A DNA stretch of 62,792 bases from an uncultured Lachnospiraceae bacterium (GCA_900315055.1 OMXP01000022.1:1-62792), one strand, 5' to 3'. Counted from the stretch's first letter, positions 29,443 through 38,702 are shown. Made by a program: numbers and translations. Notes: generated by a model from the sequence alone, not told the origin.

Positions 29443-29675
29443 GGTCTCTCCTCCCCGCCCGTTTTCCGTCTCTCCCGTGTCTTCTTCCGGATGTTCTCTC
29501 CGAGAAGAAAAGCGAGAAGAAACAAAAGCAGTGCCGTGAGGGCGCTTTTCAGATCAAAGGCATACCAGAGGACAAGGCACAGCAGCGTCTCCAGCGGCAG
29601 GAAAAGGCAGTACAGGACCCCTGTTCTCTTTTCCGCCTTCTTCTCTCCGGTTTTTTCCCCTTCATTTAGCTTCAT
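29439..29675 (-). CDS. Small membrane protein upstream of MBOAT
   Basis: A 78-residue protein, not recognised by family. A charged Lys/Glu N-terminus (MKLNEGEKTGEKKAEKRTG) leads to two membrane segments in a hairpin (about 20-37 and 42-60), then a basic tail (RKKTRERRKTGGEERP). An ideal GAGGAGG site precedes the ATG at 29675. It overlaps the genes on both sides, by 14 and 4 bases. By position it is likely an accessory of the acyltransferase, as small membrane proteins such as DltX are for DltB; this is inference. Confidence 0.75.
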   Translation of the reverse strand: MKLNEGEKTGEKKAEKRTGVLYCLFLPLETLLCLVLWYAFDLKSALTALLLFLLAFLLGENIRKKTRERRKTGGEERP

Positions 29676-31479
29676 CAAGTGCCTCCTCAAGGCAGGAAAT
29701 GACATAGGACGTGCGGATCTGCACGCCTTCTGTCGAGAGGTGGTTGTCGGTGCCGTAAAAGTACCGCCCCGGCATCAGGAGATCCTCCACCCTCCCGAGG
29801 ACCGGAACGGACAGGTTTTCGGAGAAGTACTGATCAAGGTCTTCAAGGCTCTCCTTCGTGGTAGCGTCCGAGACCGCAAGGCGGTTCCTCGGAGAATACG
29901 TAAAGAAGAACAAAACACCAAGGTCCGTAAAGCTCCTGGCCACCTCGTTGTACGGATCGATAAAGTACACCTTCGGATAGGAGGCTCTCGTGTAATCCAC
30001 CGGAAGCCCGTACACCGGATCGTCGCTTTTGGCATTCTCCCGAAAAAGGCAGTAGTCGCCGTATTCGTTGTAGCTCTTTTCTGTCACCGGATTTCCGTCC
30101 TCGTCAAAGTCCGCCGGGGAGAGGGCAGGGCTCTTCTCTTCCATCCCCTCCTTGTCCTTTGTGTACTGGCAGAAGCTGTCCAGGACGTTCGAAAAGTCCC
30201 GGACGTCGAGAAGCGTCATCGCATCATAGTCCTCCTCGATGAGGCAGAAGAAGGCGCTGTCCATCTCGTTTGTCGTGCAGAACTGCCGCTTTGCAGCGTC
30301 AAATTCCGGGGAGTCGATGAGAATGTCGCCCTCCTTCAGAAAGGATCGAATGATGGAAAGCTGCGGCAGCGCATTCGTGTAGGCAAAGACACCCATGTTG
30401 ACGACATGGTACGAGGGAAAGGCCGCCTCAATCTCTGCACTGTCATACCCGAACCGCGTGGACGAGCCGGAAAAGAGGACGATCTTCTTCTGATCCTTCA
30501 AAGACCGGAGACGATCCAGCTTGTCCGCAAACGCGGCATAGTAGGTTCCCGCATAGACCGGTGCTTCCACACGCTCGATGTGAAGCGTTTGGAAGTTATC
30601 ACAGCCTGAAAATGCGCGGTCTGAGATCTCTTCGATGTCATCAAACAGGTACAGGTCCGTAAAGGAAAGGTCCCGGAACGCCCCGTCCGATACCTGATAC
30701 AGACCTTTGGGGAGCACCAGGCTCTTGCAGCGGTTTTTCTCAAAAGCACCCTTCCCGATGGTGCGCACTCTCTTCCCGCCGATCGTCTCCGGGATTACGA
30801 GATTGTCCGTCTCTTCAAGATCGCAGCCCGTGATCTCCACGCCGTCCGCATAGGGAAGAACCGTAAAACAGTTCTCCCTGGTCCACGGCGCCCAGACCGC
30901 CTTCAGTATCTCCCCGGATGTGAGATCCGCCCTGCTCCCGCAGCCGATGACATCACCGTTTTCCGTCTCCCAGCCAAGGAGCGTATATCCGTCCCGTGAA
31001 AAGAGATCTGCCGCTGCGGTGTTGAGACGCTCATGCGAATCCGTGACCGGCACCTTCAGAGGTTCCTCCCCGTCCGCCGGATCATAGGTCAGGGCATAGC
31101 TGCTCTCTTCAAGATTTACCGTCAGCATCGTCGGAAAGGAAACGTCCTGCAGGGAGACGGTATAGGATCCGTAGGTCCCTTCCGTGAAGGAGAGCTTCTC
31201 CTCCTCTGCTTCCGCTTCATTTTCATCGGTTACGGCGGATACCCTCTTTCCGTCGCTGACCGACACCGGCGTGTAGCCGTCCTTTACCCGGATAACAAAA
31301 GATACACCGCCCCCGGGATCGGTGTTCTGAACCGGTGAGGGCGATGTATATCCTTCGTTTTCCTCGAGAACAACAGGAAAAGCCGAAGACCGTGTCTTAG
31401 ACTTTTCCGTCATTCCAGGTACCCTGGCACAGGAAGCTGTCCCCAGCATGCACAGGAGGAGAACTCCCGCACTGCGCAC
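29662..31479 (-). CDS. Lipoprotein with InlB-like, BspA-LRR and SGNH-like modules
   Basis: A 605-residue surface protein. A GTG start with AGGAA upstream gives a signal peptide ending in lipobox GTASC (Cys17). Then follow a Pro/Ser/Glu linker, an InlB B-repeat-like segment (about 128-196, with LLGWETENGDV), BspA-type LRRs (about 203-305, with IGKGAFEKNRCKSLVLP) and an SGNH-like domain (from 331) with IVLFSGSSTRFG and the C-terminal GTDNHLSTEG block. It is thus a second acyl-handling candidate in the MBOAT cluster, with the modules in the reverse order of the 28040 gene. The Asp-x-x-His pair and the Ser are in place, but activity is unproven. Confidence 0.78.
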   Translation of the reverse strand: MRSAGVLLLCMLGTASCARVPGMTEKSKTRSSAFPVVLEENEGYTSPSPVQNTDPGGGVSFVIRVKDGYTPVSVSDGKRVSAVTDENEAEAEEEKLSFTEGTYGSYTVSLQDVSFPTMLTVNLEESSYALTYDPADGEEPLKVPVTDSHERLNTAAADLFSRDGYTLLGWETENGDVIGCGSRADLTSGEILKAVWAPWTRENCFTVLPYADGVEITGCDLEETDNLVIPETIGGKRVRTIGKGAFEKNRCKSLVLPKGLYQVSDGAFRDLSFTDLYLFDDIEEISDRAFSGCDNFQTLHIERVEAPVYAGTYYAAFADKLDRLRSLKDQKKIVLFSGSSTRFGYDSAEIEAAFPSYHVVNMGVFAYTNALPQLSIIRSFLKEGDILIDSPEFDAAKRQFCTTNEMDSAFFCLIEEDYDAMTLLDVRDFSNVLDSFCQYTKDKEGMEEKSPALSPADFDEDGNPVTEKSYNEYGDYCLFRENAKSDDPVYGLPVDYTRASYPKVYFIDPYNEVARSFTDLGVLFFFTYSPRNRLAVSDATTKESLEDLDQYFSENLSVPVLGRVEDLLMPGRYFYGTDNHLSTEGVQIRTSYVISCLEEALDEAK

Positions 31480-31496
31480 GCGGATCGAATTCCTGT

Positions 31497-31925
31497 TTAT
31501 GATTTTGCCACCTTCAGGAAGGAGGAAATCCAGCTCGTGATGAGGGCGATCACGAAGAAGACAAATCCTGCGACCGCGCTCTCAAGATCTGCGAGCGTCG
31601 AAGCGTTCATCGTGAACGTCAGGATCGATGCGATCGTGTCCACGCGCGGGATCACAAACAGCAGGAACGACATCAGGATCAGGATCGAGGCCGCAATGTA
31701 GAGAAGGTTCAGAATGAACCCCTCCGTCTTCTGCCCGAGGGCGATGATTGCGACTTCAAGTACCATGGCGATCACGGCCATGGCAATGACCCTTGTGTCC
31801 GTGCCGATGTTGCCGAACGATGCGGTGGAACTGTTGACAAAGTAGAAGACAAGGCCGATCAGGGTGAGCACCAGGGTGATCAGGCTAAACCAGAACCCCG
31901 CCGCCTGTTTTTTCAAGAAACTCAT
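31497..31925 (-). CDS. Uncharacterised four-segment membrane protein
   Basis: A 142-residue protein with four predicted membrane segments (about 12-32, 46-65, 72-93, 117-138) and short loops, ending FLKVAKS. Family not recognised. GGGAGG precedes the ATG at 31925. It lies 43 bases after the GH3 gene and 17 bases before the lipoprotein gene, so it belongs to the same unit. A role in assembling or anchoring the envelope enzymes beside it is inference from context. Confidence 0.78.
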   Translation of the reverse strand: MSFLKKQAAGFWFSLITLVLTLIGLVFYFVNSSTASFGNIGTDTRVIAMAVIAMVLEVAIIALGQKTEGFILNLLYIAASILILMSFLLFVIPRVDTIASILTFTMNASTLADLESAVAGFVFFVIALITSWISSFLKVAKS

Positions 31926-31968
31926 AGGAACCTCCCATTTTCTGAGCGCGGATTCAAATCCCGCACTC

Positions 31969-34900
31969 TCATGCATTCTCCTTCTTCGCGCTCTTAAAGT
32001 ACAGGGCGAGGTTGAGAACGGTCAGTGCTGCAAAGACAACGATCAGAGCCGTGACGAGGTTGTCATACCAGGTCCTGACGCTGACCAGTTTCGAATTCGA
32101 GGACAGGCCGTCGAGGGCGTTGGAGTTTGCAATCGCATAGAGCTGATACTTCAGATCCTGCTTTAAGGCTGCCTGCAGGCGGGAATCCTTGCTGACGTTA
32201 TCCTCGGTCCAGTAGCTGAATGTCTGGGCAACCGCATCGAGGGAATCATCGCCGGTGAAGGTGGTCATGGTCAGACCGCACATCACGCCTTCCTTGAGGA
32301 CCGCGTAGTTCGGATCCATGATGAAGTCCTCGGAAATCAGTCCCCTGAAGCCCCACTCGTCGCGGAGCACGTTCTGCATGATGCCGGTGTAGGCGTTCAT
32401 TGCCGTGACGCCCGCTCTGTTGAAGGCAGTCATGATGCCGAGAGCACCTGCGTCCTCAACACTTGCCTGGGCGCTGCGAAGCTCGCCCTCTCTTGCCTTC
32501 TGCTCGGTCATGAAGACCGAAACGCCGGTACGGTTGATCTCGGTGTCGTTGAAGGCCACATGCTTGGGCGCAACGATGAGACCATATTTCAGAGCACTCT
32601 CAATCAGGGCGACGCTCTGGTAGGACGAGAGCATCGGGTCCTCGGAGAAGTACTCATGATTACGTGCGTTGTACGGTGTTCTGTGAAGATCCACGCCGGA
32701 GCCCCACAGGATCGTCAGGTTGCTCCACAGGGAGTAGTTGCCAAGGACCTGGCCGTACTCGGCTGCAAGATCCTTGTTGAAGGTCTGTGCAATCACGGTC
32801 TCATTGACCATGGTGCCGAACTTGTAGTTGAGGTTCGGGTCATCGGCACTGACGGCGCAGGGATCGCTGCTCGAAGTGTCGGTGTTTGCGTACTGGCCGA
32901 GCGTGTAGGAATAGATGCCGTTCGGTCCATCGTTCTGGATGACCTCCGGAGAGTTCACGGAAGCGATGGCCTTGGTGGATGTGCCGCCGAAGGCAACGCG
33001 GATCATGGCTTCGGGGAGTGTGAGCTGATCCGTCAGGAGCGACCAGCTCTCGTCATCGAAGTTGCTGTTGCCCTTGAGGTCTGCCAGGGTCAGGCCGTTG
33101 TCGGCGCCCCAGGTAACCTGTCCGCCCTCGTTGTTCTCCGTGATCTCGTAGATGTCATTGTCCAGGACATCCTTCATCTCATCGGTGGCGGTCAGGCCCT
33201 CATAGGTCTTCGGGAAGGTGCCATCCCAGTCGTTTCTGGTCAGGTAGGTGACGGTATCCGGCATCCAGTAGTTGAGATCCATGTCCTGCATGTGATTCTC
33301 GACCGCCGTGCCGTTCTTTGTGGTGGCAAACGTCGTCGTATCCATGGAAGCGAGGTTCCAGACGGCGGTCTTTGCCGTGTCGCCGTCTGCGGTCATGCCA
33401 TCCGACGAGGTCTTTCCCATCGCCGCAAGGACGTTGTTCATCGCCTCGTGGGAGCCGTTGCCGATGGCGAAGTAGTAGTCGCCCGCATCGAGGATATAGT
33501 CGCCGGTGGTTCCGAGGGCGTTTGCTGCCGTGGAATCCCAGCTTGCCATGTACTGGGGATCTGCCTCGATCGTCACGGTCTGTGATGCGCCGGGATCGAG
33601 AACGTCCGTCTTTGCATAGTCGAGGAGCTGAACGCCCGCCTTCTCGACGCCGTGCTCAATGTCATAGTCCGTATACGGCGTGCTGACATAGAGCTGTACC
33701 ACATCCTTGCCCGCAACGCTGCCGGTGTTCGTGACGGTGATCTTCGCGGTGACATTGCCGGTCAGATCCACATCGACGCTGTCGAGCGTCTGGGAGAAGG
33801 TCGTATAGGAGAGGCCGTAGCCGAAGGGATAGGTGACTTCCTTCGAGTAGTCCCAGGCCTGTCCGTCCGTGGAACCTGTCGCGGAATCCGCATTGCCCTG
33901 CCCCAGGACCTCGTCCTCATATCGGGTCTCATAGTACTTGTAGCCGGTGTAGATGCCCTCTGCCTCGACCACCTCGGAGTTCATGCTGATCGAAGGATCC
34001 GCATTCGTGTACTCGAAGTCGCCGTAGTTCTGGGCTGCCGGAGAATCCGAGGCATCCGTTGCATAGGTATCGGTCAGATGTCCGGACGGATTTGCATCGC
34101 CGGATAACAGATCTGCAACACCGTAAAAGCCGTAGCCGCCCGGAAGACCGATCTGCATGATGGCATCGACGCCCTCGTTGTCCTCGATCTCCTGCACTTC
34201 CATCGCGCTGGAGTTATTCAGGAGGACGATGACCTTGCCGCCGTTTGCCTTCTTGGCATCCACGGCTGCCGCGATGAGATCCCTCTCATCATCGGAGAGC
34301 CCCAGGGGATCCGTCTGATTCAGGTTCTGGGAGGAATCAACGCCCTCCTCACCCGGAAGATACGAGCCGTTCTCGGAGCCGGAGCGGGCAAGCGTGACGA
34401 TCATCACGTTGTTGTCCTTCAGAGAATCCTTCCAGGAGCTGTCCTGTCCGTCCATCGCCTTCTGGGAAGGCTCCTTGCTGGCGAAGGTACCGCCGATCGA
34501 CGGCGCCGTGATGTGGCTGTAGGTTGCCGTGCCGCCCCAGGTCTCAACCTCCGTCGAGAACGTGGGAAGCAGTGCCTCATACAGGCTCTGGAGGGTCGGG
34601 TTGATCTTCCAGCCCCTGGCTGCCAGTGCCTTGACGAAGTCCACCGTATCCGCATCGGTACCGGTGTTCTCAACCAGGGACGAACCCATGTCGCCGCCCT
34701 GTACCGGGTAGTAGCTCGAAAAGCCAAGGAGCGAGACCTTCTGGGTCTCATCCTTTGTGAGCGGCAGTGCGCCGTTGTTCTTCAGCAGAACTGCGCCCTC
34801 CTCTTCCATGCGCTCGCCGAGATCCGAGATCGCATGAAGAAGATCTGTCGTGGACGTGTAGTCCGACTTGTAGGTGTAGAGATCATCCTCTGCGGACTCG

Positions 34901-35055
34901 TCCGTCACGACTGCGGTCGAATGCGTCCCCAGAAACTTGTCGATGTCCGTCCGGAAGATGTTGATGACCGGGCCCGCTGCAATCGACAGTGCAAGCACCG
35001 ACGACGTGACGGTGGTCAGTCCGCGAAAGACTCTTGTCTTTCTGCCTGTTTTCAT
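31969..35055 (-). CDS. Membrane-anchored GH3 glycosidase with permuted domain order
   Basis: A 1028-residue protein. Membrane segments lie near both ends (about 15-35 and 1000-1020), so the enzyme domain should face outside. The C-terminal-type GH3 domain comes first (LLKNNGALPL near 95, PFGYGLSYTTF near 415), followed by a fibronectin-III-like part, and the TIM barrel last (NDGPNGIYSY, HEYFSEDP, PKHVAFNDTEINR, GLISEDFIMDPNY with the nucleophile Asp). The aspartate is kept but Ser is replaced by Glu in the usual SDW motif. Likely a beta-glucosidase or related exo-enzyme. A GAGGAGGG site precedes the ATG, 55 bases after the rhamnosidase stop. Confidence 0.85.
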   Translation of the reverse strand: MKTGRKTRVFRGLTTVTSSVLALSIAAGPVINIFRTDIDKFLGTHSTAVVTDESAEDDLYTYKSDYTSTTDLLHAISDLGERMEEEGAVLLKNNGALPLTKDETQKVSLLGFSSYYPVQGGDMGSSLVENTGTDADTVDFVKALAARGWKINPTLQSLYEALLPTFSTEVETWGGTATYSHITAPSIGGTFASKEPSQKAMDGQDSSWKDSLKDNNVMIVTLARSGSENGSYLPGEEGVDSSQNLNQTDPLGLSDDERDLIAAAVDAKKANGGKVIVLLNNSSAMEVQEIEDNEGVDAIMQIGLPGGYGFYGVADLLSGDANPSGHLTDTYATDASDSPAAQNYGDFEYTNADPSISMNSEVVEAEGIYTGYKYYETRYEDEVLGQGNADSATGSTDGQAWDYSKEVTYPFGYGLSYTTFSQTLDSVDVDLTGNVTAKITVTNTGSVAGKDVVQLYVSTPYTDYDIEHGVEKAGVQLLDYAKTDVLDPGASQTVTIEADPQYMASWDSTAANALGTTGDYILDAGDYYFAIGNGSHEAMNNVLAAMGKTSSDGMTADGDTAKTAVWNLASMDTTTFATTKNGTAVENHMQDMDLNYWMPDTVTYLTRNDWDGTFPKTYEGLTATDEMKDVLDNDIYEITENNEGGQVTWGADNGLTLADLKGNSNFDDESWSLLTDQLTLPEAMIRVAFGGTSTKAIASVNSPEVIQNDGPNGIYSYTLGQYANTDTSSSDPCAVSADDPNLNYKFGTMVNETVIAQTFNKDLAAEYGQVLGNYSLWSNLTILWGSGVDLHRTPYNARNHEYFSEDPMLSSYQSVALIESALKYGLIVAPKHVAFNDTEINRTGVSVFMTEQKAREGELRSAQASVEDAGALGIMTAFNRAGVTAMNAYTGIMQNVLRDEWGFRGLISEDFIMDPNYAVLKEGVMCGLTMTTFTGDDSLDAVAQTFSYWTEDNVSKDSRLQAALKQDLKYQLYAIANSNALDGLSSNSKLVSVRTWYDNLVTALIVVFAALTVLNLALYFKSAKKENA

Positions 35056-35110
35056 AAGATACCCTCCTCTTTGTTACATTATCTGAAGATCCCTGTGCGG
35101 GGTCCTTCAT

Positions 35111-37657
35111 TCATTTTTGAAGTGCCGCGGTAAAGACGTGTGTTCCGCTCTTTGCCTGTTTCCTGGTTCCGTCCGGCAACACCACCGTGCAGGCGGCCCC
35201 GACGGGAACCTTTACCGTGAGGGAGAATTCCCTGTCCTGAATTCTCCAGGCACTCTCGATGATGCCGTAGGGCGTCTCGACCTGTCCCTTCGCGAAGTTA
35301 AGACCTCCGCCGATCAGGGGCTTTACCGTAAAGCTCCGGTAGCCGGGCTCCGTCTTTTCAATCCCCGCGATCCTGCGGTAGAAGAAGTCTCCCACCGCTC
35401 CGCTTGCGTAGTGGTTGTAGGAGATCATCATGTCCGTGCCGTCGTCCGAGATCCTGCAGGAGCCATCCTCCGAGAGGCCATCCCAGCGTTCCCAGATCGT
35501 GGTCGCTCCCATCTTCACCTCGTAGAGCCAGGACGGGCACTTCGTATTCAGCAGCATCCGGTACGCGGTGTCCGCCTTCCCGTTGTCCGCAAGGGCAAAC
35601 AGGATGTAGGGCGTTCCGGGGAAGCCGGTGCCGATCCTGTAGTCGTTTGCCCGGATCATCCGGTCGAGGTTTTCCACGGCTTTCCTGTGTGCCGCCTCGT
35701 CAAACATGTGGTAGTGGATCGGAAGGACGTATCCTGTCTGGAACTCGTTTTCCAGGGTTCCGTTCCCATCCGTCAGGATCTTCTGGTAGGCCTCGCCGGT
35801 CTTTTTGCTGACGGTTTCATACGTCTCCGCATCCTTTTCGTATCCCAGGATCCTTGCGGTTCTTGCGAGCAGATCGCTGGTATGGCAAAGGCTTGCCGTC
35901 GCGGTCCACTTCGATCTTGCCTGCCACTGCTGCATCTTCGGAACGTCCGGTGCCACCCAGTCGCCGAAGTGCAGGACGGACGGTGTGTTCCAGATGTACC
36001 GGTGAAGTCCCACGCCGATGCCGGCCCAGCGCCTGCAGGCATCGACGTACTTTTTCATGACCGGGTACATGTCCTTCAGGATCCGGACATCGCCGCGCGC
36101 CTCATATTCATTCCACGGCACGCTGACGCAGGCATCGCCCCAGAAGTCGATCGCCATCTGAGGCATCGTCGCGGGGAACCCGTAGCCGTTCACCGGGACC
36201 GTGTTCGGAATGCCGCCGGTCCTTAACTGCTCCGCCTTCACATCGAGGAGCCACTTCTTAAAGAACCGGCTCATGTCGAAGAGGTAGCAGGCAACCGGGG
36301 AAAAGACGTTGATGTCTCCCGTCCAGCCCATGCGCTCGTCTCTCTGCGGGCAGTCCGTCGGGATGTCCATGAGATTTGAACAGCTGCTCCACTCGATGTT
36401 CTGCTCCAGGCGGTTCAGGTCCTCATTGGAACAGGTAAAGCTGCCGGTCCGTCGAAGATCGGAGGAGAGGACATACGCTGTGATCTCAATGTCGTCCGCT
36501 CCTCTGACCGAGATGTAACGGAACCCCATGTAGGTAAACCGGGGTGCGTACTCCTGCACGCCGTCCCGGCAGGTATAATCGATCGCTGCCTTCGCGGTGC
36601 GGAGGAACTTCGTGTTGAGCGTCCCGTCCGCATTCAGGATCTCGGCGTGCCGCACCACGATGTGCTGTCCGGCCTTTCCGTCGACCTTAAAGTGCACGAC
36701 GCCGGCAAAGTTCTGACCGAAGTCATAAATCCATTCGTCCCCGACCTTTGTTCTGCTGACCGGGGTGAGGATCTGCCGCACCCGGACCGGGGATCCGAGA
36801 TCCTCCATGATCCGAGGATGCACGCGAAGGGTTTCCGGCGATGCCTTATGGAAGTCTGCCTTTGAAAGATCGACCTGCGCATCATACGTCTCGCCGTCAT
36901 AGAGATCCGCCATGCGCACCGGGCCGTTTTCCGTGACCTCAAAGCTCTCATCGGAACCGATGACTTCTTCCCTGCCGTCCTCATAGGTGATCCGAAGCTC
37001 GCAGAGGATTGCCTGCCGGTCCGCCGCCTGGCGGTTCACCCTCGTAAAGACGAAGGAGCCGACCGCCCAGCCGCCGGCCACGGTGATGAGAAGCTCATTG
37101 GTCCCCTCCCGGAGGGCGGGCGTCAGGTCATAGGTCTGATATTCGAGATTTGTCTTATAGGACGTAAAGCCCGGAGCAAAGTACCGGTCCCCAAGCTTTG
37201 TGCCGTTGAGATCTGCCTCGTAGATGCCAAGAGCTGTCGCATACAGGAAGGCGGACCTGATCTTCCCCTTCGGGGTGAAGGTTTTCCGGAACACCATCGG
37301 GACCGGGGAGACCTTCTTTTCGGTAAAGGTATAGGAGGCATCGGAGATCCACTTCCCCGTCCAGGGTGTCTCCATGCGCCCCGTCCGGAACGTGATCTTC
37401 TTTTCGGCGCTCTCCCCGTGATTTCCCTGTACGGAAAGCTCTGCGGTGTAGGCGGTAAAGGGTCTGAGAGATGGTCCCTCATAGGAGACGATCGGATCCT
37501 TTCCCTGCCAGGTCCAGCCGTTTAACGAGATCCTGGCATTCTCTATTGCCGTGCCTTCTGCGTCCGAATCCACGTACCAGGTGAAGGACGGTTTCTTCTC
37601 GTCCGTCACGCACCCGGTCTCCAGGTTTTCGACTGCAAAGCGTCCAATACTAAACAT
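35111..37657 (-). CDS. GH78 alpha-L-rhamnosidase
   Basis: An 848-residue enzyme that releases terminal alpha-L-rhamnose. N-terminal beta domains are followed by an (alpha/alpha)6 barrel with the family motif MDIPTDCPQRDERMGWTGDI near residue 435, which carries the acidic catalytic residues. A C-terminal beta-sandwich ends the protein. No signal peptide is visible, so it probably acts inside the cell on imported rhamnosides from plant glycosides, pectin or rhamnose-containing surface polymers. GGAGGG is 6 bases before the ATG at 37657; a GTG three bases earlier is less likely. It is the first gene of the GH3/MBOAT run. Confidence 0.93.
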   Translation of the reverse strand: MFSIGRFAVENLETGCVTDEKKPSFTWYVDSDAEGTAIENARISLNGWTWQGKDPIVSYEGPSLRPFTAYTAELSVQGNHGESAEKKITFRTGRMETPWTGKWISDASYTFTEKKVSPVPMVFRKTFTPKGKIRSAFLYATALGIYEADLNGTKLGDRYFAPGFTSYKTNLEYQTYDLTPALREGTNELLITVAGGWAVGSFVFTRVNRQAADRQAILCELRITYEDGREEVIGSDESFEVTENGPVRMADLYDGETYDAQVDLSKADFHKASPETLRVHPRIMEDLGSPVRVRQILTPVSRTKVGDEWIYDFGQNFAGVVHFKVDGKAGQHIVVRHAEILNADGTLNTKFLRTAKAAIDYTCRDGVQEYAPRFTYMGFRYISVRGADDIEITAYVLSSDLRRTGSFTCSNEDLNRLEQNIEWSSCSNLMDIPTDCPQRDERMGWTGDINVFSPVACYLFDMSRFFKKWLLDVKAEQLRTGGIPNTVPVNGYGFPATMPQMAIDFWGDACVSVPWNEYEARGDVRILKDMYPVMKKYVDACRRWAGIGVGLHRYIWNTPSVLHFGDWVAPDVPKMQQWQARSKWTATASLCHTSDLLARTARILGYEKDAETYETVSKKTGEAYQKILTDGNGTLENEFQTGYVLPIHYHMFDEAAHRKAVENLDRMIRANDYRIGTGFPGTPYILFALADNGKADTAYRMLLNTKCPSWLYEVKMGATTIWERWDGLSEDGSCRISDDGTDMMISYNHYASGAVGDFFYRRIAGIEKTEPGYRSFTVKPLIGGGLNFAKGQVETPYGIIESAWRIQDREFSLTVKVPVGAACTVVLPDGTRKQAKSGTHVFTAALQK

Positions 37658-37776
37658 CACATACCCTCCAGGCGGTCTGTCTGTTTCTTTCTTCTATCGT
37701 ACTGTAGCGCAGATCGCATCCGTGGCATCGTCCCTGTCGTGAACGGTGCAAAATGGGACGTGATCGGGCAGGATGC

Positions 37777-37822
37777 AAAAAGAGGTGCCGCCGGAACCCT
37801 GTTCCGGTCAGTACCTCTTTTC
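37777..37822. terminator. Intrinsic terminator after the MBL-fold gene
   Basis: AAAAAGAGGT (37777-37786) pairs with ACCTCTTTT (37813-37821), with an inner CCGGAAC/GTTCCGG stem. T-tracts occur on both strands, but only the minus-strand gene ends here. Confidence 0.8.
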
Positions 37823-37826
37823 TGTT

Positions 37827-38441
37827 TCACTCTGTTCTGTTTACCCGTTCCACCGGTCCGTGACTGCTGCACCAAGTCCGTACGCCGTGCTCCAGGATCC
37901 TGTCCACGCTGTGCTGCAGCACCGGATCCTGATAGCATGCCACCTGCTCCAGCGGCGGGAGATCTCCGACAAAGGCCATCTGCTCATCATCGAGAAGGAG
38001 CGAGACACTGTCCGGGGAATGTCCAGGCGTTGAAAGGATCTCGCCGCTGATTCCGATGGACTTCAGGAACTGCCGGCTTTCCCCGCACGGCAGAAGAATC
38101 GTCCCCTCGTCCGGAATCGGCGTGAAGCGGTGCCGGTGATCCTGCAGGAAAACCGGATCCGCCTGATGAACAGCGTCCTTCTGCACGTCCATGACAAGAA
38201 GCTTTGTGCCAAGAGCCATGAGATCGGCCGCAATCCCGCAATGGTCCGGGTGATAGTGTGTGATCAGAAGATACCGGACATCCTCTGCCCGGACTCCGTG
38301 CTTCTGAAGACACGCAAGGTATGCGGGAAGGGTACCCGCCCAGTCCGTATCGATCAGGAGTTTTCCGTGAATCAGGAAACAGCGTGTCCGTCCATAGCAT
38401 AGTTCCAGAACCGATGCGTGCCCCACTGTGTCTTCTTCCAT
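37827..38441 (-). CDS. MBL-fold metal-dependent hydrolase
   Basis: A 204-residue metallo-beta-lactamase fold protein. The metal motif is THYHPDHCG near 72 (HxHxDH), a further His in LSTPGHSPDS near 140 and the bridging Asp in FVGDLPP near 158; a final His lies in CSSHGPVER. All ligands are present. Members include glyoxalase II and quorum-lactonases; the substrate cannot be told. AAGGAGG precedes the ATG at 38441. The upstream region has an extended -10 (TGG-TATGAT), a tandem 11-bp repeat and a long palindrome. Confidence 0.9.
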   Translation of the reverse strand: MEEDTVGHASVLELCYGRTRCFLIHGKLLIDTDWAGTLPAYLACLQKHGVRAEDVRYLLITHYHPDHCGIAADLMALGTKLLVMDVQKDAVHQADPVFLQDHRHRFTPIPDEGTILLPCGESRQFLKSIGISGEILSTPGHSPDSVSLLLDDEQMAFVGDLPPLEQVACYQDPVLQHSVDRILEHGVRTWCSSHGPVERVNRTE

Positions 38442-38469
38442 CTCTTCCTCCTTCCGGAACCTCTCTGTG

Positions 38470-38478
38470 ATCATACCA
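38470..38478 (-). promoter_or_regulatory. Extended -10 promoter of the MBL-fold gene
   Basis: TGG-TATGAT on the minus strand is an extended -10 box about 20 bases upstream of the start codon. No convincing -35 box is seen. Confidence 0.5.
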
Positions 38479-38553
38479 GAACCGGCTTGCAGCGGCCGAA
38501 TATTTCGAAAAGATCCGCCTTCCGGACATGAAAAGTGCCCTGCCGGGAATCAG

Positions 38554-38575
38554 TTGCAATGCAATTGCAATGCAA
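38554..38575. repeat. Tandem 11-bp repeat upstream of the MBL-fold gene
   Basis: TTGCAATGCAA occurs twice without a gap (38554-38564 and 38565-38575). The junction forms the palindrome GCAATTGC. The two copies lie about 90 and 101 bases upstream of the likely start site and could be a regulator site. Confidence 0.6.
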
Positions 38576-38611
38576 TCAGGGAAAAGGCCGGCAGGGCCAA
38601 GGGGGAGGGAT

Positions 38612-38655
38612 AAAAAACATACATGACCATACGTAAACGTATGTTCCTGTATGTT
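38612..38655 (-). terminator. AT-rich nested palindrome, terminator of the EFR1 gene or operator
   Basis: AACATACA (38616-38623) pairs with TGTATGTT (38648-38655), and an inner CATACGT with ACGTATG. On the minus strand the stem is followed by six T, so it may terminate the gene that stops at 38703. The symmetric paired CATAC/GTATG arms also resemble a two-dimer TetR-type operator. Confidence 0.55.
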
Positions 38656-38702
38656 TGCAGCGGGCGGCTATTGGAGGGGAACCGCTCGATGCAGGCAATG
38701 GT

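Noticed and set aside
28042..29675. dlt operon for D-alanylation
   Set aside because: MBOAT and SGNH genes fit the pattern, but dltA and dltC are absent and glycosidases are present instead.
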